Assembly (NCBI RefSeq): GCF_002264395.1
Contig: NZ_NFVA01000027.1
Location: 1 to 64,000, forward strand
DNA from: Paenibacillus sp. VTT E-133291
GTDB lineage: Bacteria > Bacillota > Bacilli > Paenibacillales > Paenibacillaceae
Length of the DNA: 64,000 nt
Direction: 5' to 3'
Shown in pieces: positions 35,378-44,950 of this stretch. Made by a program: the position numbers and the translations under genes. The notes beneath the pieces were generated by a model. That model ran no database searches. It had not been told where the DNA came from and was given only the letters and a program-made list of their open reading frames with translations. Numbering within the stretch: position 1 is the first letter of the stretch; each line of letters starts with the position of its first letter.

Positions 35378-36823
35378 ATGCAAATTAAGAATGAAGCTAT
35401 GTTGATTACCTATGCAGATAGCCTCGGGCGTAATTTAAAAGAATTAAACGAAATATTAGATAAGCATCTGCGAGGCGTCGTTGGAGGTGTTCATTTACTA
35501 CCGTTTTATCCTTCTTCGGGTGACAGAGGATTTGCACCAATGGATTATACCAAGGTTGATCCGGCATTTGGCAATTGGGCGGACGTCGAAGCCATGAGTA
35601 AGGATTTTTATATGATGTTTGATTTTATGATTAATCATATCTCAAGACAATCTCCTTATTTTCAGGACTTTCTTGAGAAAAAGGATGAATCAGAATATGC
35701 GGATCTGTTTATCCGGTACAAGGATTTTTGGCCGAACGGGGAGCCCACTCAGGAAGATGTGGATTTAATCTATAAGCGTAAACCACGCGCTCCATACGTA
35801 GAGGTTACCTTTAAGGATGGTAGCTTGGAAAAAGTATGGTGTACCTTTGATGAAGAGCAGATTGATCTGGATGTGACTACAGAAACGACGCGGAAATTCA
35901 TAACGGACAATCTAACGTTTTTGGCTGAAAAAGGAGCTTCGATTATTCGACTAGATGCTTTCGCATATGCTAACAAAAAAATCGGTACGAATTGTTTCTT
36001 TGTTGAGCCGGATATTTGGGAGATGCTGAATCACTCTGAGCAGACCGTTGCCCCTTACGGAGTGACCGTTTTGCCGGAAATTCATGAGCATTATAGCATC
36101 CAGTTAAAAATTGCAGAACAGGATTACTATGTATATGATTTTGCGTTACCAATGTTGGTGCTGCATGCTTTATTTAGTGGGAAAGTAAACCGGTTGGTGC
36201 ATTGGCTGGAGATTTGCCCGAGAAAACAGTTTACAACACTAGACACGCATGATGGTATTGGTGTGGTGGATGTAAAGGATCTTTTGAGTGATGAAGAAGC
36301 AGAAATGACAAGAGAAAGCCTTTATAGCCAAGGCGCTAATGTCAAAAAAATATACAGCACCGAAGCGTATAACAACCTTGATATTTACCAAATCAACTGT
36401 ACTTATTATTCAGCACTTGGTAATGATGATCAGGCTTACCTGCTGGCGAGAGCCATCCAATGCTTTGCACCGGGTATTCCGCAGATCTATTATGTGGGGT
36501 TACTGGCTGGAGTGAATGATATAGAGCTTCTGGAGAAGACCAAAGAAGGACGGAATATTAATCGGCATTATTATACTCAAGAAGAGATAGATGTTGAGGT
36601 TGAGCGCCCAGTTGTGCAGAAGCTCTTTAATATCTTGAAATTCAGAAATAGTAATCCAGCCTTTGATGGAGATATACAGATTGAACAGTTGGATGAGAAT
36701 AATGTGGTGATAACTTGGAAAAATCTGTTGAACGAAGCGAAATTGGAAGCGAATCTGTTAACCAAGGCATTTACGATTTCACAAAAAGAAAAGTTAGCGG
36801 ATTGGGAAAGGGTTGTATTATAA
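35378..36823 (+). CDS. gtfA: Sucrose phosphorylase (GH13_18)
   Basis: A 481-residue GH13_18 enzyme that splits sucrose with phosphate to glucose 1-phosphate and fructose. The family hallmarks [19 protein letters not shown] and [11 protein letters not shown] are present, with nucleophile Asp193 in IIRLDAFAY, acid/base Glu234 in LPEIHEHY and Asp292 in LDTHDGIG. Related specificities in GH13_18 (sucrose 6-phosphate or glucosylglycerol phosphorylase) cannot be excluded by eye. Two adjacent ATGs occur; 35378 has the better 7-nt spacing from AGGGGG. It is the last gene of the LacI-controlled operon. Confidence 0.88.
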   Translation: MQIKNEAMLITYADSLGRNLKELNEILDKHLRGVVGGVHLLPFYPSSGDRGFAPMDYTKVDPAFGNWADVEAMSKDFYMMFDFMINHISRQSPYFQDFLEKKDESEYADLFIRYKDFWPNGEPTQEDVDLIYKRKPRAPYVEVTFKDGSLEKVWCTFDEEQIDLDVTTETTRKFITDNLTFLAEKGASIIRLDAFAYANKKIGTNCFFVEPDIWEMLNHSEQTVAPYGVTVLPEIHEHYSIQLKIAEQDYYVYDFALPMLVLHALFSGKVNRLVHWLEICPRKQFTTLDTHDGIGVVDVKDLLSDEEAEMTRESLYSQGANVKKIYSTEAYNNLDIYQINCTYYSALGNDDQAYLLARAIQCFAPGIPQIYYVGLLAGVNDIELLEKTKEGRNINRHYYTQEEIDVEVERPVVQKLFNILKFRNSNPAFDGDIQIEQLDENNVVITWKNLLNEAKLEANLLTKAFTISQKEKLADWERVVL

Positions 36824-36860
36824 GGTAGTATCCAGTGTATTGATGAATCATGTTAAAATA

Positions 36861-36892
36861 GGGGGAACGCTTAAACGCGTTCTCCTTTTTTT
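36861..36892 (+). terminator. Terminator of the sucrose phosphorylase operon
   Basis: GGGGGAACGC pairs with GCGTTCTCC around a short loop, followed by TTTTTTT. Confidence 0.8.
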
Positions 36893-36913
36893 GCGAATAA
36901 CCTTATAGAAACG

Positions 36914-37576
36914 ATGGTGGGTATGAAGATTGAGTACGACAATCAGGTGATCGAGTTTAATGTTCAATATGGAAACGGCAAGAAAATCTCCATTCATATA
37001 GATTCTTCAGGGCGTATAACGCTCAAAGCTCCCAAGAAAACAAGTGAAGAGACGATTAAAAGCGTGGTTGAGCGTAATGGGAAATTGATAGTGGAGAAGC
37101 TGCGGAGCATTGAAGCGAACCGAGAAACACCAAAGCTCAAAGAGTATGAAGACGAGGGCAAATTCCTGTATTTAGGCAAATATTATTCGCTGCATGAGTT
37201 AATAGAGACAGGGGATTTAAATGAGGAAGAGCTTAAGCTTAAGCTGAAGAAATTCTATTTCGCTAGCTGTAAGAAGATTGTAGGCGAACGGATCCCTAAA
37301 TATCAGACACAGCTTAGAGTAAAGCCTAAGACGATTGACATTGTTGAGTCTAGAACTAAGTGGGGAAGCTGTAGCTCGGATAAAAAGCTAACCTTTAACT
37401 ATCGCTTAGCGATGGCTCCAGTGGAGGTTATCGATTATGTAATCATCCATGAGCTGTGTCATTTACTTCATATGAATCATGACCGCTCTTTTTGGCGAAA
37501 GGTTGGAAGCCTCATGCCGGATTATAAGGAGAAGGAAGAGTATTTAGCTAGATATGGGCGTGCTATGACGCTGTAA
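36914..37576 (+). CDS. YgjP-like (DUF45) zinc metallopeptidase
   Basis: A 220-residue M48/SprT-like protein of the YgjP family. The C-terminal catalytic motif IIHELCHLLHMNHDRSFW carries the HExxH zinc site and the downstream His, and the preceding SRTKWGSCSSDKKLTFNYRL is the family signature. Members are widespread, cytoplasmic and mostly uncharacterised; some sit next to restriction systems, but none is present here. ATG 36914 and ATG 36923 are both possible; neither has a well-spaced ribosome site. Confidence 0.8.
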   Translation: MVGMKIEYDNQVIEFNVQYGNGKKISIHIDSSGRITLKAPKKTSEETIKSVVERNGKLIVEKLRSIEANRETPKLKEYEDEGKFLYLGKYYSLHELIETGDLNEEELKLKLKKFYFASCKKIVGERIPKYQTQLRVKPKTIDIVESRTKWGSCSSDKKLTFNYRLAMAPVEVIDYVIIHELCHLLHMNHDRSFWRKVGSLMPDYKEKEEYLARYGRAMTL

Positions 37577-37609
37577 TAAATTAGCATTGATTCATGATTT
37601 CATACAACC

Positions 37610-37645
37610 AAAAGGATGTCCCTAATGAAGGGAAATCCTTTTTTA
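37610..37645. terminator. Terminator between the metallopeptidase and second lacI-type genes
   Basis: AAAAGGAT (37610-37617) and ATCCTTTT (37635-37642) pair, with inner TCCC/GGGA, followed on the plus strand by TTAG. It serves the plus-strand gene best but lies between convergent genes. Confidence 0.65.
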
Positions 37646-37670
37646 GTTGTTTAATGGTTTCCAAAGGGAG

Positions 37671-38681
37671 TTAAAGGGTTCGAACGCTATCTCTTTTTAT
37701 TAGCTCGCTAGGAAGCATGACATGATGAATAGCTTGTTGTTTCTCTAGTAGATCTATGAGGATCTGAGCAGCGTTGGTTCCTAACTCGTATTTATGTTGG
37801 TTCACTGTAGTCAAAGCGGGTGTGCAATACGCTGTCAGATCAATATTATCGTAACCTATAATTGAAATATCCTCGGGCACCGATTTTTCGGCTTCCTTCA
37901 CACCCTGCATAGCTCCGAGCGCCATCAAATCACTTGCACAAAAAATAGCAGTGACCTCAGGATGGCTGGACATTATTTGCTGAGCAGCTTCTTTTCCTCC
38001 TTGTTCGGAAAATAATCCATTAAAAACGAGGGATTCGTCAAAAGGAATACTGTAATTCTCAAGGGCGAGACGGTAACCTTCTAATCGAAGAAGTGCTACA
38101 TCTGCTTGGGTATGTCCGTTAATCATAGCAATATGGCGATGCCCTGACTCTAGCAGATGAGTTACTGCTTGAAGCGCCCCTTTTGTATTATCAGAGGTGA
38201 CATAACCGACATTTGGCCCTTCAAGTGTAATATCAATGAGCACGCAAGGAATATCAGAGGATACGATTTCCTTGAGATAGGGATCATCCAGTCGAATCCC
38301 CATAATAATGACACCATCTACACCTCTTTCTTGGCATAATGTCTTATAGGATTTCACTCTTTGCTTTTGCGGGGTTGTGCTGAAGAGTACAAGGTCATAA
38401 TCCAGCTCTCCTGAACGATCATTGATTCCGCATAATACTTCAAAGGCTATATTATCTTTGGAGCTATCTCTTGTAACATTGGAGAGTAGGAGACCCAGCG
38501 TTTTTGTTTTTTTGGATATAAGCGATCTGGCAGCCATGTTAGGGCTATAGCCTAATTGGTCTGCAATAGTTCGGATCTTGAGTCTAGTACCTTCGTTAAC
38601 ATCGTCATAACCATTTAAGGCCCGGGAGACGGTAGTTACGGATACGCTGGCGGCTTTGGCAATATCTTTTATAGTAACCAT
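37671..38681 (-). CDS. LacI family regulator of the debranching-enzyme operon
   Basis: A 336-residue LacI/GalR repressor with headpiece TIKDIAKAASVSVTTVSRALNGYDDV, hinge MAARSLISKKT and a sugar-sensing domain (SIIGYDNIDLTAYCTPALTTV). AAGGAGG precedes ATG 38681. It is divergent from the operon at 38914. Two copies of a TCCGAAACGTTTCGGA-type palindrome lie in the shared region, the expected operators. Confidence 0.88.
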   Translation of the reverse strand: MVTIKDIAKAASVSVTTVSRALNGYDDVNEGTRLKIRTIADQLGYSPNMAARSLISKKTKTLGLLLSNVTRDSSKDNIAFEVLCGINDRSGELDYDLVLFSTTPQKQRVKSYKTLCQERGVDGVIIMGIRLDDPYLKEIVSSDIPCVLIDITLEGPNVGYVTSDNTKGALQAVTHLLESGHRHIAMINGHTQADVALLRLEGYRLALENYSIPFDESLVFNGLFSEQGGKEAAQQIMSSHPEVTAIFCASDLMALGAMQGVKEAEKSVPEDISIIGYDNIDLTAYCTPALTTVNQHKYELGTNAAQILIDLLEKQQAIHHVMLPSELIKRDSVRTL

Positions 38682-38761
38682 TACGATACCTCCTTCATAT
38701 TTAGGGACAATAAGGCAATATGTAGTATTTAAATATTAAAAAATAAAATAAAAAAAGCATC

Positions 38762-38777
38762 TTGTAAATGCTTTCAT
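38762..38777. promoter_or_regulatory. Candidate cre (CcpA) site
   Basis: TTGTAAATGCTTTCAT matches the B. subtilis cre consensus WTGNNARCGNWWWCAW except for T at the central C. It would place the divergent genes under catabolite repression. Confidence 0.5.
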
Positions 38778-38804
38778 CATGATTTATAATTCGATTATAC
38801 CTTA

Positions 38805-38820
38805 TCCGAAACGTTTTGGT
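38805..38820. promoter_or_regulatory. LacI-type operator, upstream copy
   Basis: TCCGAAACGTTTTGGT differs from a perfect palindrome at two places and overlaps a possible -35 (TTGGTA, 38816-38821) that has a -10-like GATTAT at 38838-38843. Confidence 0.65.
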
Positions 38821-38870
38821 AAGTCTGTGGAGCATTAGATTATCTGAAACATATATTTTTTTGTGCTTTT

Positions 38871-38886
38871 TCCGAAACGTTTCGGA
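38871..38886. promoter_or_regulatory. LacI-type operator, perfect copy
   Basis: TCCGAAACGTTTCGGA is a perfect 16-bp palindrome with a central CG, 28 nt before the start of the debranching-type enzyme. Together with the copy 66 bp upstream it brackets the promoter region. Confidence 0.8.
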
Positions 38887-38913
38887 TACACAGCGAAGAA
38901 ATGAGGGGAAGTT

Positions 38914-41007
38914 TTGAATTATCGAGTTATTAAAGAAAATGATCTGTTTCTAATGACGGACAAAAGTGGGGACATACCGGACAATGATCAATCGGGTCTA
39001 GGTCTCTATACTAGAGATACCCGTTTCTTAAGCCGAATGGAAATCCGAATTAATAATCAGCGACCGATATTGTTATCCTCGGCTGCCGATGAGAATTATA
39101 TCTCTACCATTCGTCTTACCAATCCTCATATGGAGGAAGACGGTAAATTGATTTTATGGCGTGAGTCTGTAGAGATTGAACGTACCCGCTTTATTTATGA
39201 GGGTGCATTATATGAGACCTTCAAGTTAACAAGTTATTATCCAAAAGCCATCCAATTCGATTTCTCTGTGCTGTTAGATGCGGATTTTACAGATATGTTC
39301 GTGATTCGTGGGTTTCAGCATGGCAAGCTAGGAAGTAAGACGGGTGAACGAAGTGCTCCAGGTGAAAGAGTGATCAGTTATCTCGGGGCAGATGAGTTAC
39401 TGAGAGAAACCAAGGTGAAATGGGATACTCAGGAAAGCCGAATAAGCGAGACAGGTGAGGTACATTTCGATGTCGAGCTGAAGCATCAGGAGAGTGTTGA
39501 AATCGCTTTCTTTATTGCTCCGATGATAAATGGCAACGAGCCGCTGCAGCATGAACCTAAGGAAGCAATGAATAGGCTCAGAGCATCTTACGCTAGTTGG
39601 AATGCTTCATCGACCTCCATCAGCAGTGATATGCCGTTATTTAACAAGCTATACCATCGAGGGGTTCAAGATTTACGGGTGCTGCTCACGGACCTTGGTT
39701 ATGGGCAGTTTCCGGTTGCAGGCTTACCTTGGTACTCCGTTCCCTTTGGACGCGACAGCCTGATTGCAGCGCTGCAAATGTTATCTTCGAATCCTCAAAT
39801 TGCTAAGGGAACCTTACTTACAATGGCTGCCTACCAAGGCCAGAAGGAAGATGAGTGGCGCGATGAGCAGCCAGGCAAAGTGATGCACGAAATCCGGTAT
39901 GGAGAGTTAGCGGCTACTAACCAAGTTCCGTTCACACCTTATTACGGCACAATCGATGCAACACCGCTGTTTCTGCTGCTTACCGCTGAGTATTACCACT
40001 GGACAGGAGATCTTGATTTTGTTAGCTCGTTAATGCCGCATCTCAACGCTGCATTGAATTGGATTAAAGAATATGGCGATTATGATAAAGATTCCTTTGT
40101 GGAGTATTATCAGAAGTCATCCAAGGGAATTGCCAATCAAGGGTGGAAGGATTCTGCGGATTCCGTCATTCATAGTAATGGTGATTATGCGGAGGCCCCA
40201 ATCGCGCTAGTAGAGGTTCAAGGTTATGTGTATCAGGCGCTGACTCGACTTGCTCCTATCTTCAAGAGCCTAGGTCACGAAGAACAGGCAGAGGTTATGG
40301 AAAAAGATGCAGCTCAGCTGCGAACCCGTTTCGAGGAAGACTTCTGGATGAATGATGAGCAATTTTATGCAATCGCCCTGGATAAGGATAAGAAACGGGT
40401 AGACTCCGTTACTTCGAATGCAGGACATATTCTAATGTCAGGAATCGCCTCGCCAGAGCGGGCAAAAGCAGTTGCGGCAAGACTGGTAGCCCCTGATCTC
40501 TTCGGAGGATACGGTATTCGGACCATGAGTACTGCGGCTACAGGTTACAATCCGATGAGCTACCATGACGGAAGTGTATGGCCACATGATAACTCACTCT
40601 GTTTGCTTGGCCTTAGTCAGTCCGGGTTCACAGAGGAAGCAATCACCGTTATGCAAGGATTACTGAACGCAGCTGACCAATTTGAATATTACAGATTGCC
40701 TGAATTGTATTGTGGTTACAGTGACCAGCTCGGTGCCCCGGTTCCTTATCCGGTAGCCTGTTCTCCGCAAGCATGGGCGGCTGGAACACCATTGACCTTC
40801 GTGCAAGCACTGCTTGGTCTTCAACCGAATGCCCTAACCCGGCAAATTACGATCAAGCCTGCACTTCTAAACGGTATGAATGACTTAAAGGTGGAGCAAT
40901 TACAGATTGGCAATGGCACGCTCAGCCTGCGAGTTAGTCGTGTGGATAACGAGCCGAAGCTGGAGATTTTGTCTAACCAGACTGGCTATGAACTGGTGAT
41001 TCTATAG
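38914..41007 (+). CDS. Amylo-alpha-1,6-glucosidase / glycogen-debranching-type glycosidase
   Basis: A 697-residue cytoplasmic protein. Residues 1-210 form the GDE N-terminal beta-rich domain (IKENDLFLMTDKSGDI, GLYTRDTRFLSRMEI), followed by an (alpha/alpha)6 barrel of the amylo-1,6-glucosidase/GH63-like superfamily: GLPWYSVPFGRDSLIAALQ, GWKDSADSVIHSNG and MSYHDGSVWPHDNSL. Typical activity is hydrolysis of alpha-1,6 or related alpha-glucosidic linkages, but bacterial members are little characterised. The start is TTG after GAGGGG. It heads an operon with a binding protein and two permeases, so it probably acts on the imported sugar. Confidence 0.82.
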   Translation: MNYRVIKENDLFLMTDKSGDIPDNDQSGLGLYTRDTRFLSRMEIRINNQRPILLSSAADENYISTIRLTNPHMEEDGKLILWRESVEIERTRFIYEGALYETFKLTSYYPKAIQFDFSVLLDADFTDMFVIRGFQHGKLGSKTGERSAPGERVISYLGADELLRETKVKWDTQESRISETGEVHFDVELKHQESVEIAFFIAPMINGNEPLQHEPKEAMNRLRASYASWNASSTSISSDMPLFNKLYHRGVQDLRVLLTDLGYGQFPVAGLPWYSVPFGRDSLIAALQMLSSNPQIAKGTLLTMAAYQGQKEDEWRDEQPGKVMHEIRYGELAATNQVPFTPYYGTIDATPLFLLLTAEYYHWTGDLDFVSSLMPHLNAALNWIKEYGDYDKDSFVEYYQKSSKGIANQGWKDSADSVIHSNGDYAEAPIALVEVQGYVYQALTRLAPIFKSLGHEEQAEVMEKDAAQLRTRFEEDFWMNDEQFYAIALDKDKKRVDSVTSNAGHILMSGIASPERAKAVAARLVAPDLFGGYGIRTMSTAATGYNPMSYHDGSVWPHDNSLCLLGLSQSGFTEEAITVMQGLLNAADQFEYYRLPELYCGYSDQLGAPVPYPVACSPQAWAAGTPLTFVQALLGLQPNALTRQITIKPALLNGMNDLKVEQLQIGNGTLSLRVSRVDNEPKLEILSNQTGYELVIL

Positions 41008-41059
41008 GCAATACGTAATTTTTTTATATAAAAAGCCTGACAATACTAAGGAGGTTGTA

Positions 41060-42382
41060 TTGAAAATGAGAAAATCGGGGTTAATAATTCTATCTTTGAT
41101 GCTGGTTTCTGGACTAATGTTGACCGCATGTGGTGGCAACAAAACAAACAGTAACGCAGGAACGGCTGCAACAAACAATAGCACAGATAAAGAAACAGCA
41201 GCACCGACAACGGATGAGCCGGTTACGATTACACTTGCAGGCTGGGGAGCGAGTCCAGAAGAGCAGGACCTGTTAAATCAGACGCTGAAGGAGTTCGAAG
41301 CTAAATATCCGAATGTGAAAGTAAATTATGAAGTTATTGCCGATCAATACATGGATGTTATCAAGACTAGACTCATAGGTGGAGAAGGCCCGGATGTCTT
41401 CTACCTGGACGCATTCGAGGCGCCTGGTCTCATTGAAGCCAATGTGCTGGAGCCATTGGACAGCTATGTGACACCTGAGTTTGATGTTGCAGATTTTGAA
41501 CAGCCAATGGTCGATGCTTTTAAGAAAGATGATGTATCTTACGGATTCCCTAAGGATTTCTCTACGCTCGCTATGTTCTACAATAAAAAGGATTTTGCCG
41601 AAGCGGGAATTACGACGCCTCCAACAACTTGGGATGAACTGAAAGCAGACGCGATCAAGCTGACTAAAAAAGAAGGAGATAAAATCACTCGTTATGGCTT
41701 CGGCGTTGCGCCTGAGCTTGCACGTCAGATGTTCATGATCCAAGCGTTCGGTGGAAAAGTTTCTGACGAAGAAGGCAAAGCAACCTTCGCATCTGCTGAA
41801 GCACTCCCAGGCTTGCAGCTTGTTGTAGATATGCACAACGTTGATAAATCCTCCGGTGAGCCTAAGGAAGTAGGCGCTGGCTGGGGTGGAGAAATGTTCG
41901 GGCAAGGCAAGGCTTCTATCGTATTCGAAGGCAACTGGGCGATTCCATTCCTGGAATCCAACTACAAGGATCTGGATTATGCTACCGCTGAGCTTCCAAC
42001 GGTGAATGGTACGAAAGGCACAATGGCCTTTACGGTAGCTTATGTAATGAACAAGCAATCGAAGAAGAAAGAAGCGGCTTGGCAGTTAATCTCTTTCTTG
42101 ACAGGAAAGGATGGAATGAAGACCTGGACCAGCAAAGGGTTCGCACTTCCTACACGGAAATCTGTCGCACAGGAGCTGGGCTACGACAAGGACGAACTGC
42201 GTGGAGCAATTGTAGCGGGTGCTTCTTATGCAACACCATGGCAAGCCGCATCTACGCTGCCTACCATCACTAATAACTTCAATAACCAATTTGTAGATAC
42301 ATTTATGGGCAACTCCAAGCTTGAGGATGCTATGAAGAAAGCTGAAGATGTAGCGAATAAGGAAATTGAAGCAGCAAAATAA
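41060..42382 (+). CDS. Sugar ABC transporter substrate-binding lipoprotein
   Basis: A 440-residue family-1 binding protein with signal peptide and lipobox MLTAC (Cys25). The mature protein starts with a Gly/Asn/Thr-rich linker; ITLAGWGASPEEQDLLNQTL and the IVFEGNWAIPFLE segment are typical. TTG 41060 lies 5 nt after AAGGAGG; ATG 41066 is an alternative with wider spacing. It supplies the permeases at 42455 and 43367. Confidence 0.88.
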   Translation: MKMRKSGLIILSLMLVSGLMLTACGGNKTNSNAGTAATNNSTDKETAAPTTDEPVTITLAGWGASPEEQDLLNQTLKEFEAKYPNVKVNYEVIADQYMDVIKTRLIGGEGPDVFYLDAFEAPGLIEANVLEPLDSYVTPEFDVADFEQPMVDAFKKDDVSYGFPKDFSTLAMFYNKKDFAEAGITTPPTTWDELKADAIKLTKKEGDKITRYGFGVAPELARQMFMIQAFGGKVSDEEGKATFASAEALPGLQLVVDMHNVDKSSGEPKEVGAGWGGEMFGQGKASIVFEGNWAIPFLESNYKDLDYATAELPTVNGTKGTMAFTVAYVMNKQSKKKEAAWQLISFLTGKDGMKTWTSKGFALPTRKSVAQELGYDKDELRGAIVAGASYATPWQAASTLPTITNNFNNQFVDTFMGNSKLEDAMKKAEDVANKEIEAAK

Positions 42383-42389
42383 ACGGATT

Positions 42390-42428
42390 GAAGGGGGAGG
42401 GTCTTCGGACCACCCCTTCCTTCTTTCA
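42390..42428 (+). terminator. UUCG-capped intercistronic hairpin
   Basis: GAAGGGGGAGGGTC, a TTCG loop and GACCACCCCTTCC form a very stable hairpin, followed by TTCTTTC. Placed between binding-protein and permease genes, it probably protects the upstream message or attenuates read-through, giving excess binding protein. Confidence 0.65.
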
Positions 42429-42454
42429 TTCTGAACCGAAAGGAAAAGTGAAGC

Positions 42455-43354
42455 ATGACTCAAGTCTCAACATTTAGAAAGAAGCTAAGAAATAATGTGA
42501 CGGCCTATCTGTTCCTGCTTCCTACTATTCTTGTACTGGGCACTTTTTTGTTCCTGCCAGTTTTTTATTCGCTCTATTTATCAGGACATAAGGTAAATTT
42601 ACTTGGTGATGTCAGTTACAAGTGGGTTGGATTCAATAACTTTACACGTATGGCTGGTGACGAGAGAGCTTGGATTGCGCTGAAAAACACGGCATCCTTT
42701 GCGCTGTTCGTTGTACCTTTGCAGACTGCATTTGCTATTTTATTAGCCGTTATTTTGAATGCTAAGCTTAGATTTAAAAATTTCTTCCGAATCGTCTTTT
42801 TTATGCCGACGGTTACTTCCTCGGCGGTATTGTCACTTATTTTTATGTGGATTTACAATTCAAACGGTCTGCTGAACCGTGTGCTTGAGTTCGTAGGTTT
42901 GCATGGTTACAACTGGCTTGGAGATCCGGCGGTCGCTCTTAAGGCGATCATGCTTATGAATATATGGTCTACTGCTCCTTTTTTTATGGTAGTCTTCTTA
43001 GCTGCACTGCAGGATATCCCTGATGCATTGTACGAGTCGGCCATGCTGGATGGGGCAGGTGGATTTAGACGTTTTATTTCTATTACGCTTCCGATGATTA
43101 AGCCGGCGACCTTCTTCACGGTAGTCATGGGAATCATCGGTACCTTTCAGCTATTCGATCAATCGTATATTTTTTCGGCTGGCTCCGGCGGTCCGAATAA
43201 CTCCACCTTAACGGTGGCTCTGCTTATCTATCAGTATGCGTTTAAAAATCTCGACTTCGGTTACGCTTCTGCGCTCGCTGTCATGCTGGCTGCGGTCATT
43301 ATGATCGTAACGCTGATCCAGCGGAAGCTATTCTCCGAAGAGAAGCTGAACTAG
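42455..43354 (+). CDS. Sugar ABC transporter permease, MalF type
   Basis: A 299-residue permease with six helices and the EAA loop ALYESAMLDGAGGFRRFISITLP. GAAAGGAAAAG precedes ATG 42455. It pairs with the MalG-type permease 12 nt downstream. No ATPase is encoded nearby. Confidence 0.9.
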   Translation: MTQVSTFRKKLRNNVTAYLFLLPTILVLGTFLFLPVFYSLYLSGHKVNLLGDVSYKWVGFNNFTRMAGDERAWIALKNTASFALFVVPLQTAFAILLAVILNAKLRFKNFFRIVFFMPTVTSSAVLSLIFMWIYNSNGLLNRVLEFVGLHGYNWLGDPAVALKAIMLMNIWSTAPFFMVVFLAALQDIPDALYESAMLDGAGGFRRFISITLPMIKPATFFTVVMGIIGTFQLFDQSYIFSAGSGGPNNSTLTVALLIYQYAFKNLDFGYASALAVMLAAVIMIVTLIQRKLFSEEKLN

Positions 43355-43366
43355 GAGGACGATCAG

Positions 43367-44197
43367 GTGGTAATTAACTATTCCAAAGGGGTTAAGGTGG
43401 TTCTGTATTTCCTGTTATTCGCATATGGGTGCGTGACGGTCATACCTTTCCTATGGGCACTATCCTCATCGTTTAAACCGTTAAGCGAGATTGTGTCAGG
43501 GAGTATCAACTTTATTCCAAAACAGTTCACTTTCCAGAACTATTACGACATCTTCGTGAAGGAGCCGCTGTTTCTCAGATGGATGTTCAACAGTGCACTC
43601 ATCGCTGTAGTTTCAACGCTATGCAATACCTTGTTCAACTCTATGGCGGGTTATGCGCTTGCACGTATTGATTTTACAGGCAGCAAGGTTGTGTTTTTTC
43701 TAATCCTGGCCGTACAGATGATTCCCGGCCAATTGACTATCGTGCCTGCATATCTGATCATGAAACAGCTTGATTTGTTGAACACTTATGCTGCGCTGAC
43801 GCTGCCGATGATGGTAAATGCGACGTTCATCTTTATGATGCGGCAATTCTTCCTGAGCTTTCCGAAAGAGCTGGAGGAGGCTGCCGAGATGGATGGTCTA
43901 AATAAGTTCGGCACATTTTTCCGCATTGCTCTGCCACTAGCTATCCCCGCATTGGCGGCTCAGACGATCTTTGTATTCATGGGTGCATGGAATGAATTTC
44001 TGAAGCCACTGATGTTCATGTCAGACAAGTCGATGTTCACACTTACACTAGGTCTCAATACTTTTAAGGGCCAGTATATTAGCCACTGGAATTATATTAT
44101 GGCCGCATCAATGGTGTTTACCCTCCCAGCGCTCCTTATTTATGCATTCTTTAACCGCTTCTTTATAAAGGGAATTACGTTTACCGGCAGCAAATAA
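43367..44197 (+). CDS. Sugar ABC transporter permease, MalG type
   Basis: A 276-residue permease with six helices; the EAA loop is ELEEAAEMDGLNKFGTFFRIALP. The start is GTG after AGGAGG. It is the last gene of the operon begun by the debranching-type enzyme. Confidence 0.9.
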   Translation: MVINYSKGVKVVLYFLLFAYGCVTVIPFLWALSSSFKPLSEIVSGSINFIPKQFTFQNYYDIFVKEPLFLRWMFNSALIAVVSTLCNTLFNSMAGYALARIDFTGSKVVFFLILAVQMIPGQLTIVPAYLIMKQLDLLNTYAALTLPMMVNATFIFMMRQFFLSFPKELEEAAEMDGLNKFGTFFRIALPLAIPALAAQTIFVFMGAWNEFLKPLMFMSDKSMFTLTLGLNTFKGQYISHWNYIMAASMVFTLPALLIYAFFNRFFIKGITFTGSK

Positions 44198-44212
44198 TTT
44201 AATTTACAAGAT

Positions 44213-44244
44213 CCGCCACTGATCTTAAATCAGGGCGGTTTTTT
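44213..44244 (+). terminator. Terminator of the debranching/ABC operon
   Basis: CCGCC and GGCGG with inner CTGAT/ATCAG form the stem, followed by TTTTTT. Confidence 0.85.
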
Positions 44245-44371
44245 GATATGTTCATGAATTGTTACCATTCTATCGATCTTATATGGGGAAGTTGGGGTAT
44301 AAAAGGAAGGGAAGAGGTAAAACTATGTTCACTAAATAGAACTGGAAGAAATTTAAATGCGGAGGTAAATG

Positions 44372-44926
44372 ATGACACAGAATAAAGGAAATTCACAACG
44401 CCAGATTCGAACTTCTATTCTTTGTTTGATCTGTGCCTGCACTGTCCTATTAAGTGGCTGCTCTAATGCTGCCAATGAAACCACACAAGTAACTCCAACG
44501 CCTACAACAGATGCCACTGCACCTGCGCCTACGAACCATGCAACAGAACTACCCAGTGCCTCATCCGGTACAAATACAGAGGGACTTCCGGCGGATGTTA
44601 GCGTTCAGAGAGTCATGAAGGAAGTCACTTTAAAGGATGGCTATCATAAAAAGATTGAGCTGCTGACAGACGGCGGCAAGCGGGTTACCATTACGGATCC
44701 GAGCCAAAAGATTGTTTTGCAGCAGATTGAATATGAAGGGAAGGTTACTACGTCTAATGGTAGACAGGTTACCGTTAAAGTAGAAGGTGGGGGAGAGCAG
44801 ACCCTAGCCATCCCCGATCATGTAGTGATCGAAGATGAGGACAAGCTTGGATTGATGCCAGGTGTTGATATCGAGTGGACAGTGAATGCAGAGGGGCAAA
44901 TTGAAAGTGTTGAACTGGAGGATTAA
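44372..44926 (+). CDS. Putative lipoprotein of unknown function
   Basis: A 184-residue protein with a lipoprotein signal (hydrophobic residues 13-28, lipobox LLSGC) and a Thr/Pro/Ala-rich linker to about residue 70. A beta-rich C-terminal part follows (KRVTITDPSQKIVLQQIEYEGKVTT, DHVVIEDEDKLGLMPG). No known family recognised. ATG 44372 has better spacing from GGAGG than ATG 44369. A small membrane protein gene follows after 24 nt. Confidence 0.65.
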   Translation: MTQNKGNSQRQIRTSILCLICACTVLLSGCSNAANETTQVTPTPTTDATAPAPTNHATELPSASSGTNTEGLPADVSVQRVMKEVTLKDGYHKKIELLTDGGKRVTITDPSQKIVLQQIEYEGKVTTSNGRQVTVKVEGGGEQTLAIPDHVVIEDEDKLGLMPGVDIEWTVNAEGQIESVELED

Positions 44927-44950
44927 AGAGATACTGAGGTGGCTGGCTAA

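Noticed and set aside
41273..42058. 261-codon minus-strand open frame
   Set aside because: It lies entirely antisense to the binding-protein gene, without a ribosome site or recognisable domain.
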